From the NCBI GenBank assembly GCA_026225155.1, contig JAMFSG010000078.1:1-27116 (forward strand): DNA of 27,116 nt, in the 5' to 3' direction. A program made the translations under genes and the position numbers. The stretch is from Verrucomicrobiota bacterium. GTDB lineage: Bacteria > Verrucomicrobiota > Verrucomicrobiia > Limisphaerales > UBA11358. The notes under the pieces are model-generated. The model saw nothing but the letters and a program-made list of their open reading frames with translations. It did not search any database and was not told the origin of the DNA. Below, piece after piece: positions 20,995 to 27,116 of this stretch (its first letter is position 1; the number at the start of each line of letters is the position of its first letter).

Positions 20995-22656
20995 TCACAG
21001 CCGGTTCAACGCGCTCAACACGGCTTTGATCGAAGCGAGTTCGATGTTCGTGTCCACGCCCGCGCCCCAGCGCGATTTGCCGTCGGCGGTTTTGATCTGG
21101 ATATAGGAAATCGCCGCTGCGGATTCGCTGGAACTCAATGCATGTTCGCTGTAACTGGAAATTTCAAATCGCGGAATGCCAATCGTTCCGAATCCATGAA
21201 CGAGCGCGGCTAGCGGGCCATTGCCTTCGCCGGAGAATTCAACTGGTTTGCCATCGCGCAATAATTTTGCGCGGCATTTCACGACGCCGTTTTTGCTTTC
21301 GGTCTCAAAACTTTGTAACGACCATGGCGAATTTTTTTCAACGTATTCGCGCCAGAACATCGCTTTCAATTCCGCGCCGCTCACTTCACGACCAAGCTTG
21401 TCCACGGCGTCGTTCGCAATCGGGCCGAACTCGCGCTGCATGTCCTTCGGCAATTCAATGCCGAATTCGCTTTCGAGCAGATACGCGACGCCGCCTTTGC
21501 CGGATTGCGAATTCACGCGGATGACTTCCTGATATTTGCGGCCGATGTCCGCCGGATCAATCGTGAGATACGGCACGTCCCAATGTTCACGTTTTTTATT
21601 TTCCCATTCCGCGAGACCTTTTTTGATCGCGTCCTGATGCGAACCGCTGAACGCGGTGAAAACCAATTCGCCCGCGTAAGGCTGGCGCGGCGGAACCGTC
21701 ATGCCGGTGCAACGTTCGTAAACTTCGATGATCGAACCGAGATTGGAGAAATCTAATTTCGGATCAATGCCGTGCATGAAAAGATTCAACGCGACGGTCA
21801 CAATGTCCAAATTGCCCGTGCGCTCGCCGTTGCCGAACAAAGTTCCTTCGACGCGATTTGCGCCGGCGAGCATTCCGAGTTCCGTCGCGGCGACGCCGGT
21901 GCAACGATCATTATGCGTGTGCAAACTGATGATGAGCGAATCGCGGTTTTTGATGTTGCGGCACATCCATTCGATTTGATCCGCATAAACATTGGGCATC
22001 GCGACTTCGACCGTGTCCGGCAAATTCAAAATCATTTTCCGCTGCGGCGTCGGCTGCCAGACGTCCATGACCGCTTCGGAAATTTCCTTCGCGAATTCCA
22101 CTTCCGTCATGCTGAAACTTTCCGGCGAATATTGGAGCATCACTTCCGTGCCGCCGGCTTCAAGCCGATGCAAACGCTCTTTGATCCACTGCGCACCTCG
22201 CACGGCGATGGCTTTGATTTCGTCCTTCGATTTTCCGAACACGACGCGGCGCTGCGCGGGCGAAGTGGAATTATACAAATGGATGATGACTTTTTTTGCG
22301 CCGATCAAAGACTCAACCGTCCGTTCGATCAAATCTTCGCGTGCCTGCACGAGCACCTGCAACCACACGTCGTCCGGCGCGTGACCTTTTTCGATGAGCA
22401 AACGGTTGAAGGCAAATTCCGTGTTCGACGCCGACGGAAAACCGACTTCAATTTCCTTGAAGCCGATCTTCACGAGCGTCTGGAACAATTCCAATTTTTG
22501 CGACACGTTCATCGGCACGGCGAGCGCCTGGTTGCCGTCGCGCAAATCCACGCTCGCCCAGCGCGGCGCGTGCGTGAGTTCGCGCGAAGGCCATTGGCGG
22601 TCGGCCAATTTCGGCGCGTGTTGGAACGGACGATATTTCGATGACGGATTTTGCAT
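20995..22656 (-). CDS. leuA: 2-isopropylmalate synthase, type 2 (yeast/actinobacterial-like)
   Basis: It condenses acetyl-CoA with 2-oxoisovalerate in the first committed step of leucine synthesis, in the cytoplasm. The 553-aa protein shows WASVDLRDGNQAL (catalytic Arg39, metal Asp40), metal ligands H246 and H248 in SLHTHNDRCTG, and GNGERTGNLDIV. The C-terminal allosteric domain (about 430-553) ends with WGAGVDTNIELASIKAVLSAL, where leucine binds. The PSSKYRPF start and overall length mark the type-2 LeuA group rather than the ~520-aa enteric type. The start is the ATG at 22654-22656, without a visible Shine-Dalgarno. Upstream lie a hairpin repeat and a leucine attenuator (22830-22988), so both feedback inhibition and attenuation are expected. 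Confidence 0.97.
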   Translation of the reverse strand: MQNPSSKYRPFQHAPKLADRQWPSRELTHAPRWASVDLRDGNQALAVPMNVSQKLELFQTLVKIGFKEIEVGFPSASNTEFAFNRLLIEKGHAPDDVWLQVLVQAREDLIERTVESLIGAKKVIIHLYNSTSPAQRRVVFGKSKDEIKAIAVRGAQWIKERLHRLEAGGTEVMLQYSPESFSMTEVEFAKEISEAVMDVWQPTPQRKMILNLPDTVEVAMPNVYADQIEWMCRNIKNRDSLIISLHTHNDRCTGVAATELGMLAGANRVEGTLFGNGERTGNLDIVTVALNLFMHGIDPKLDFSNLGSIIEVYERCTGMTVPPRQPYAGELVFTAFSGSHQDAIKKGLAEWENKKREHWDVPYLTIDPADIGRKYQEVIRVNSQSGKGGVAYLLESEFGIELPKDMQREFGPIANDAVDKLGREVSGAELKAMFWREYVEKNSPWSLQSFETESKNGVVKCRAKLLRDGKPVEFSGEGNGPLAALVHGFGTIGIPRFEISSYSEHALSSSESAAAISYIQIKTADGKSRWGAGVDTNIELASIKAVLSALNRL

Positions 22657-22676
22657 AAACTTAAATGACTGAAAAA

Positions 22677-22834
22677 TTTAACCACGGATTAACACCGATG
22701 CGCACGGATAAAAACATCCGCAGATCGCGCCGATTTTCGCAGAAAAGATTCCGTGAAAAATCTGCGTTAATCCGCGCAATCTGCGGACAAAAATTTTTCC
22801 CATCCGTGTTCATCAGTGTTAATCCGTGGTTAAA
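22677..22834. repeat. Long near-palindromic dispersed element in the leuA leader
   Basis: The 33-nt arms 22677-22709 and 22802-22834 match at 30 of 33 positions as an inverted repeat, with ends TTTAACCACGGATTAACAC and GTGTTAATCCGTGGTTAAA. Inside, CCGCAGATCGCGCCGATTTT near 22718 pairs with the segment ending CAATCTGCGG near 22784, so the 158 bp folds almost end to end. Its outer edge merges with the T-tract of the attenuator terminator. It leaves 20 bp to the leuA ATG. It belongs to the same class as the 15936-16090 element. Confidence 0.75.
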
Positions 22835-22868
22835 AACAAAAAACCCACCGCCGAATCGGCAGTGGGTT
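22830..22868 (-). terminator. Rho-independent terminator of the leu attenuator
   Basis: On the - strand, AACCCAC-T-GCCG-ATT-CGGC-G-GTGGGTT forms an 11-bp stem with one mismatch and a 3-nt loop (22842-22868), followed directly by TTTTGTTTTTAA. It is the 3:4 structure of the attenuator and can also terminate lysC read-through. Confidence 0.88.
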
Positions 22869-22953
22869 GATAAATTTCGTGAACGAATCAAAACCCGACT
22901 GCCGCGCCGGTCAGCAGCGCGTTCGTAAGCAGCAGGTTTAAGTTTTGATTCAC
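22858..22953 (-). promoter_or_regulatory. Leucine attenuator: protector and antiterminator pairing region
   Basis: Three alternative RNA pairings are visible on the - strand. 1:2: GAATCAAAAC (22942-22951) with GTTTTGATTC (22885-22894), extended inside by AAACC-CTGCTGC with GCGGCAG-GGGTTT. 2:3: GGCAGTCGGGTT (22892-22903) with AACCCACTGCC (22858-22868), an 11-bp antiterminator with one bulge. 3:4: the terminator. Segments 2 and 3 are shared, so the structures exclude each other. A ribosome stalled at the Leu codons in segment 1 would free segment 2 and allow read-through to leuA. Confidence 0.85.
22888..22953 (-). CDS. Leucine-rich leader peptide of leuA
   Basis: This 21-codon ORF begins at GTG (22951-22953) and ends with TGA (22888-22890). 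It reads MNQNLNLLLTNALL then TGAAVGF. Six of 21 codons are Leu: TTA at codon 5, CTG-CTG-CTT at codons 7-9, and CTG-CTG at codons 13-14. It overlaps segments 1 and 2 of the alternative RNA structures and lies between a promoter and a terminator ahead of leuA, exactly as a classical Leu leader peptide should. It has no Shine-Dalgarno, and the predicted transcript start falls at its first base, so it may be translated as a leaderless message. The peptide itself probably has no role beyond sensing charged leucyl-tRNA. It is far too short for normal gene prediction. Confidence 0.85.
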   Translation of the reverse strand: MNQNLNLLLTNALLTGAAVGF

Positions 22954-22959
22954 GCGTTG

Positions 22960-22988
22960 AAAATAAAGGCGATTTGCGTTGGCGTCAA
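22960..22988 (-). promoter_or_regulatory. Sigma70-like promoter of the leu leader and leuA
   Basis: On the - strand, TTGACG (22983-22988) is separated by exactly 17 nt from TATTTT (22960-22965). These match the sigma70 consensus at 5/6 and 4/6 positions. Six bases (CAACGC) then lead to the GTG of the leader peptide. The promoter lies just after the lysC stop, giving leuA its own transcription unit. Confidence 0.65.
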
Positions 22989-23000
22989 TTATTTACTGGT

Positions 23001-24233
23001 TTAACCAATAAACGCCGCGTGCACGGCGCGTGTTGCGGCTTCGCCTTTGGCCAGGTCAATTGTCACGGAAATTTTGATTTCGCTCGTCGAGATCATGCCG
23101 ATGTTCACGCCTTCTTTCGCGAGCACGTCGAACATTTTTCCGGCGACACCGGTGTGCGATTTCATGCCGACGCCGACGATGGAAAGTTTGCCGATTTTTT
23201 CATCGGTCAAAACATCGTTGAAGCCGAGTTCTTTTTTGAGGCCGTCAATGACCTTTTGCGCCTTGAGCAAATCCGCCTTGTCGGTTGTGAAGGAAATATC
23301 CGTCGTCGGCGTATTGGTGGCCGTCTGCAAAGACCCGTGGGAAATATTTTGGACGATCATGTCCACGTTCACGGTCGCGTCGCCGAGCGCCTTGAAAACT
23401 TTCGCGGCCACGCCGGGTTTGTCGGGCACGCCGATGAGCGTGACCTTGGCCTGATTTTTGTCGAGCGCCACGCCGCGCACGACGACGTCTTCCATGCTTT
23501 TGGTTTCTTCTTTCACAATCGTTCCGGGGTTTTCGTTTAGGCTGGAGCGGACTTCAAACACGACTCCAAATTTTTTGGCAAATTCAACCGAGCGGCTCTG
23601 CATCACTTTGGCGCCGAGGCTCGCGAGTTCCAACATTTCGTCGTAGGAAATTTCGGGCAACTTTTTCGCGTTCGGCACGATGCGCGGATCGGCGGTATAA
23701 ACGCCATCAACGTCCGTATAAATCTGGCAAAGATCGGCTTTCAACGCAGCCGCCAGCGCAATCGCCGTCAAATCTGAACCGCCGCGACCGAGCGTAGTAA
23801 TTTGACCTTCGCGCGTTTCGCCTTGAAAACCGGCGACGATGACGACATTGCCTTGATCCAAAAGTTCGTGAACTTTTTTCGGCGTGATGTTGTGGATTTT
23901 CGCCTTCGTGTGAACGCCGTCGGTGACGATGCCCGCCTGCGCGCCGGTGAGCGAAACGGCTTTGACGCCGAGATTGTGCAGCGCGATCGCGGTCAACGCG
24001 ATGGTCTGCTGTTCGCCGGTCGCGAGGAGCATGTCCATCTCGCGTTCGCTCGGCAACGACATGATTTCCTTCGCGAGCTTGATGAGATTATCGGTGACAC
24101 CGCTCATCGCCGAAACGACGACGACAACCTGATCGCCGCGCGAACGATATTCCGCGACGCGCTTGGCGACGTTCTTGATGCGGTCGGGATTGCCGACCGA
24201 CGTGCCGCCATATTTTTGAACAATCAATGCCAT
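23001..24233 (-). CDS. lysC: Aspartate kinase
   Basis: It phosphorylates aspartate, the first step toward lysine, threonine and methionine. The 410-aa protein begins with the kinase signature VQKYGGTSVGNPDRIKNVA and has VVVSAMSGVTDNL, GFQGETREGQITTLGRGGSD and TDVDGVYTADPRIV. The C-terminal part (about 265-410) holds two ACT domains, LIGVPDKPGVAAKVFKALGD and IVGVGMKSHTGVAGKMFDVL, which bind lysine and threonine for feedback control. It is a monofunctional, alpha-type enzyme similar to those of Gram-positive and many environmental bacteria. The ATG at 24231-24233 has a weak GGA about 6 bases upstream. It follows thrC by 101 bp on the same strand. In the lysC-leuA gap the leu attenuator terminator stops read-through. 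Confidence 0.96.
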   Translation of the reverse strand: MALIVQKYGGTSVGNPDRIKNVAKRVAEYRSRGDQVVVVVSAMSGVTDNLIKLAKEIMSLPSEREMDMLLATGEQQTIALTAIALHNLGVKAVSLTGAQAGIVTDGVHTKAKIHNITPKKVHELLDQGNVVIVAGFQGETREGQITTLGRGGSDLTAIALAAALKADLCQIYTDVDGVYTADPRIVPNAKKLPEISYDEMLELASLGAKVMQSRSVEFAKKFGVVFEVRSSLNENPGTIVKEETKSMEDVVVRGVALDKNQAKVTLIGVPDKPGVAAKVFKALGDATVNVDMIVQNISHGSLQTATNTPTTDISFTTDKADLLKAQKVIDGLKKELGFNDVLTDEKIGKLSIVGVGMKSHTGVAGKMFDVLAKEGVNIGMISTSEIKISVTIDLAKGEAATRAVHAAFIG

Positions 24234-24334
24234 AAAATTCCAAAGAGCTACAAAACTTCTGCCAAGCTCAAAACGGAAACGGAAGCATAGTCAGATGAAA
24301 GACGTTTGAAAAGACGGAATTGGAGAACCCAATT

Positions 24335-25687
24335 TTACGCGTGCTTCTGGATCAAATACGTTTTGAACTTCTCGTAATCCGCATCCATCCGGTCGAAATC
24401 TTCCGGCAGACGCAGCGAAGCAAGCATGTTCGTCGGCACGTCTGGTTCCCAGCCGACGACTTTTTGGACTTCGACGGGAAATTTCGCCGGGTTCGCGGTT
24501 TCGACAATGACGGCAGGCGAATTCGCCAGCGGTTCCATCGCGTTCCAATCTTGAAAACCTTGCCACGCGACGGAACCGTGCGGTTCGAGCAGGAGCTGAA
24601 ATTGATTCCAAAAATCGCGCAAGCCGGCGACCGTGCGCTCGTCGGAAATCGAGGAAGAAAAAATGTCGCGGCGCATCGCGTCGAGGTTCGGCGGTTGCAA
24701 AATTTTCCCCGTCTCGTCCATCTGACCGCCATAAACAGACACGAGCCGAGCGAGGTTGCTCGCGTGGCCGACGTTCATCGCGTTGGAAAGTGAGTTGCGG
24801 GACGGCGAAATTTTTTGATAGTCGCCGCTCGCCAAAAATTTTGGAAACGCATCGTTGTCATTGACGGCGGCGATGATTTTCCGCACGGGTAAACCCATTT
24901 CGCGCGCGACGATGGCGCCCATCATGTCGCCGAAATTACCGCTGGGAATCGAGAATACGACCGGTTCGCCCGCCTGCGCGACGCGCGACGCGGCGTAAAA
25001 ATAATAAACACTCTGCGGCAGCAAACGTCCGATGTTGATGGAATTCGCGGACGACAGCGGAATGTGTTTCAAGTCCGCGTCGGCAAAAGCGCGTTTCACC
25101 ATCGCCTGACAGTCGTCGAATTTTCCGTCAACGGCGACGGTGCGAATGTTGTCGCGCAAGGTCGTCATCAATTTGCGCTGGCTTTCGCTCACTTCCGCGA
25201 TCGGAAAAAGCACGATGACACGAACGCCGGGAATTTTGTGGAACGCATGCGCCACGGCGGAACCCGTGTCGCCGCTCGTCGCAGTGAGAATCGTGACTTG
25301 CCGGTTGTCTTCGCGCAGAAATTTACCGAACAACCGCGCCATCATCTGCGCGGCAAAATCTTTGAACGACGCCGTCGGACCTTGATCGAGGCGCATCAGG
25401 AACGTGCGGAAGTTCACGACTTCCAGCGGCACGGGAAAATTGTAGGCATCCGCGCAAAACTTCGCGAGTTCAGGCGGCGACACAATGCCATCGGTAAATT
25501 TGGACAAAACGCGGAAGGCGATTTCGTGATAGGGCAGCCGCGAAAACGCCGCGAGTTCGTTGAACGTGAAACGCGGAAATTGTTTGGGAAAATAAAGTCC
25601 GCGATCCGGCGCCTGGCCGGCGAGCAACGCCTCGCGCAAATTGACGGCGGGCGATTGACCGTTGGTGGAATGAAAAAGCAGGGGCAT
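24335..25687 (-). CDS. thrC: Threonine synthase
   Basis: This PLP enzyme converts O-phosphohomoserine to threonine. The 450-aa protein has PDRGLYFP at the N-terminus, the PLP lysine K109 in GPTASFKDF, the phosphate-binding LTATSGDTGSAVAHAF loop, and SIPSGNFGDMMGAIVA. The length and the N-terminal lid domain place it with the longer E. coli/yeast-type enzymes rather than the short plant-like type. It starts 9 bp after a PemK/MazF-like toxin gene, so translation may be coupled to it. Together with hom upstream and lysC downstream it makes a threonine branch operon. A threonine or isoleucine leader, if there is one, would lie upstream of hom and outside the window. Confidence 0.96.
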   Translation of the reverse strand: MPLLFHSTNGQSPAVNLREALLAGQAPDRGLYFPKQFPRFTFNELAAFSRLPYHEIAFRVLSKFTDGIVSPPELAKFCADAYNFPVPLEVVNFRTFLMRLDQGPTASFKDFAAQMMARLFGKFLREDNRQVTILTATSGDTGSAVAHAFHKIPGVRVIVLFPIAEVSESQRKLMTTLRDNIRTVAVDGKFDDCQAMVKRAFADADLKHIPLSSANSINIGRLLPQSVYYFYAASRVAQAGEPVVFSIPSGNFGDMMGAIVAREMGLPVRKIIAAVNDNDAFPKFLASGDYQKISPSRNSLSNAMNVGHASNLARLVSVYGGQMDETGKILQPPNLDAMRRDIFSSSISDERTVAGLRDFWNQFQLLLEPHGSVAWQGFQDWNAMEPLANSPAVIVETANPAKFPVEVQKVVGWEPDVPTNMLASLRLPEDFDRMDADYEKFKTYLIQKHA

Positions 25688-25696
25688 ATTAAAATA

Positions 25697-26014
25697 TCAG
25701 CGCAGACCTTCCCAGCGGCGCAATACGGTTTCGATTTCTAATAAATGTTCCGCCGTCATCGTCCCGAGTCGGCGGATGAATTGCGGCGTCACCAGTGGAA
25801 ATATGGCCTGAATATTGAATGCGCCTTTTTCCAGCCAGCGGATCGGCAATGGCACTTCAAATTCCGAGCCGATAACCTTGGTCGTGTGCGGCACGACAGT
25901 GATGAGCGCGCGGTCGGTGTCTTGGAAAGGAATGCTGATGACCACGACCGGACGGACTTTTGCCGCCATACCGCAATCTGCCAGCCAGACTTCACCACGT
26001 TGCGGGCGGTTCAT
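25697..26014 (-). CDS. PemK/MazF-family type II toxin (endoribonuclease)
   Basis: This 105-aa protein has the MazF/PemK opening PQRGEVWLADCG followed by KVRPVVVISIPFQDTDRALITVVPHT, i.e. the RGEVW strand and the R-P-(V)-V-I core that carries the catalytic Arg. The length is normal. MazF toxins cut mRNA at short sequence sites and are neutralised by binding their antitoxin. Its start overlaps the stop of the small gene at 26011 by 4 bp (ATGA), the standard antitoxin-toxin coupling. It is unusual in lying between hom and thrC, all in one direction. The ATG is at 26012-26014. Confidence 0.9.
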   Translation of the reverse strand: MNRPQRGEVWLADCGMAAKVRPVVVISIPFQDTDRALITVVPHTTKVIGSEFEVPLPIRWLEKGAFNIQAIFPLVTPQFIRRLGTMTAEHLLEIETVLRRWEGLR

Positions 26015-26220
26015 GGCTTCGCTGGTTCTCCGTCAATCATTTGCAGTGCCTGGTCTTGGATGGCGCGCAAGTCATCTTCGGTGAATGTGCCGTAAGCGTC
26101 GTCAAAAATGATCCCGACCTTGCGTTCGCGATAAGCCTGAAGAACCACGCGTTCGACTTCACGCAACTCAGCATTGGTCAGGCGGGGAATGACTTCAGTG
26201 ATTTCAGCAACCGTGCTCAT
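26011..26220 (-). CDS. Probable antitoxin of the PemK/MazF pair
   Basis: The start is placed at the ATG at 26218-26220 (MSTVAEITEVIPRLTNAELREVE), giving 69 aa. A TTG at 26245 is possible but would overlap hom. The protein is acidic and probably helical, with PRLTNAELREVERVVLQAYRER near the N-terminus and FDDAYGTFTEDDLRAIQDQA at the C-terminus, which could be the toxin-binding tail. I cannot assign a named DNA-binding fold. The identification rests on its size, the 4-bp overlap with the toxin gene and its position directly upstream. The gap to the hom stop is 19 bp, so it belongs to the same transcription unit. Confidence 0.75.
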   Translation of the reverse strand: MSTVAEITEVIPRLTNAELREVERVVLQAYRERKVGIIFDDAYGTFTEDDLRAIQDQALQMIDGEPAKP

Positions 26221-26239
26221 GCCATTGACAATACCGGAT

Positions 26240-27116
26240 TCACTCAAAATTTTCCACCCGAATCATCACGGGTTTGCCTTTGACGGCCGGCAATTGCGCG
26301 ATTTTGGCGAGCGCTTTTTTGACCGCGCCGTTCGTCGCGTAATGCAGCATGAAGATCAGCGGCACAAAATCACCTTCATGACCTTCGGGCTGGATGACGG
26401 ATGAAATCCCGATTTTCGACTGGCCGAAAATCGTGGCGACGCGCGCGAGTGCGCCCGGTTTGTCCGCGACGTTGAGGCGGACAAAATATTGCGAAACCAC
26501 TTCGTCAATCGGCGCGACTTTGCCGGAACATTCGTGCGGCGTGAACGGCGGGATGCGATGTTTATTGGCGAATTTCAGGTCGAGCGCGGCATCCGCGAGA
26601 TCGCTCAAAACCGCGCTGGCTGTCGCGTCTTTGCCCGCACCGCGTCCGTAAAAAAGTGAATCGCCGACGACATCGCCGTGAACAAAAACGGCGTTGAACG
26701 CATAATTCACACTCGCGAGAACGTGCGTGTTCGGCACGAGCGTTGGATAAACGGAAACTTGCACGCGGCAGCCATCGTCCAATTTTTTCACGACGCCGAG
26801 CAGCTTGATCGTGTAACCGAGTTTGCCGGCGAATTTGATGTCGAGCGCGGAAATGTGGCGGATGCCTTCGACGTGAATTTTTTTCGGGTTCACCCAAAAA
26901 CCATGCGCGAGTGATGCGAGAATACCGATCTTGTGCGCGGCGTCGTGGCCGTCAATGTCGAGATCGGGCGGCGTTTCGGCGTAACCCAATTTTTGCGCGT
27001 CCGCGAGAACTTCGGCGAAGTCCGCGCCTTCGAGTTTCATGCGCGTGAGGATGTAATTACACGTCCCGTTGACGATACCGTAAAGCGCGGTGATGCGGTT
27101 GCCGACGAAACCTTCC
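26240..27116 (-). CDS. hom: Homoserine dehydrogenase, 5' part outside the window
   Basis: It reduces aspartate semialdehyde to homoserine with NAD(P)H. The frame stays open to the window edge, and the first readable residues include ALYGIVNGTCNYILTRM, the conserved substrate-domain motif. The internal Met at 27040 is therefore not the start, and the NAD-binding N-terminus lies beyond the window. The visible part shows DIDGHDAAHKIGILASLAHG (catalytic Asp and Lys region), GDSLFYGRGAGKDATASAVLSDL and a C-terminal ACT domain (YFVRLNVADKPGALARVATIF to the end) that allows threonine feedback. It is the first visible gene of the hom-antitoxin-toxin-thrC-lysC series. Confidence 0.96.
   Translation of the reverse strand, partial: EGFVGNRITALYGIVNGTCNYILTRMKLEGADFAEVLADAQKLGYAETPPDLDIDGHDAAHKIGILASLAHGFWVNPKKIHVEGIRHISALDIKFAGKLGYTIKLLGVVKKLDDGCRVQVSVYPTLVPNTHVLASVNYAFNAVFVHGDVVGDSLFYGRGAGKDATASAVLSDLADAALDLKFANKHRIPPFTPHECSGKVAPIDEVVSQYFVRLNVADKPGALARVATIFGQSKIGISSVIQPEGHEGDFVPLIFMLHYATNGAVKKALAKIAQLPAVKGKPVMIRVENFE

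Noticed and set aside
21772..22644. A 290-codon open frame on the + strand opposite leuA
   Set aside because: It is compositionally a mirror of leuA codons with no recognisable motif. leuA is certain.
22842..22868. Hairpin read only as the lysC terminator
   Set aside because: It can act so, but its 5' arm pairs equally with the end of a Leu-rich ORF behind a separate promoter, so the attenuator reading explains more.

Overview
The window comes from a moderately GC-rich bacterial chromosome, most likely a Verrucomicrobiota member of the Pedosphaera/Limisphaerales kind. This placement is inferred from three things: two pseudopilins with the IELLVVIAIIAILA-type N-terminus and H...DG C-terminus, large secreted glycoside hydrolases, and gaps full of short palindromic repeats. 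No rRNA, tRNA, CRISPR array or complete insertion sequence was found. Many genes have no obvious Shine-Dalgarno sequence.

Left part (1-11060, mostly + strand): the 3' end of kbl (glycine C-acetyltransferase) is followed by three large secreted enzymes: a GH95-like fucosidase, a GH35 beta-galactosidase and a GH78 alpha-L-rhamnosidase. Together they fit removal of fucose, galactose and rhamnose from plant or algal polysaccharides. A pseudopilin gene lies on the - strand between the GH95 and GH35 genes, and a second one follows the GH78 gene. The gap after the GH95 gene may hold a decayed piece of a group II intron.

Middle part (11236-20951, all - strand): transcription runs towards lower coordinates. 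In that direction the genes are a DUF1573/cytochrome c lipoprotein, signal peptidase I, biotin synthase, a HEPN-domain protein, an M14 peptidase, xseA, xseB, dxs and a pseudopilin. xseA carries an in-frame TGA next to a tandem repeat. BioB lacks two ligands of the classical [2Fe-2S] cluster and has a Cys-rich tail. Several gaps hold hairpin elements, including a compact array near 17 kb whose stems covary.

Right part (20995-27116, all - strand): hom (partial), a PemK/MazF-type toxin-antitoxin pair, thrC, lysC and leuA make up an aspartate-family and leucine biosynthesis block.

The strongest discovery is in the lysC-leuA gap. It holds a sigma70-like promoter, a 21-codon leucine-rich leader peptide (6 Leu), mutually exclusive protector, antiterminator and terminator pairings, and a U-rich tract. 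This is a complete ribosome-mediated leucine attenuator in front of a type-2 leuA. It is followed at once by a roughly 158-bp near-palindromic dispersed element in the leuA 5' leader.
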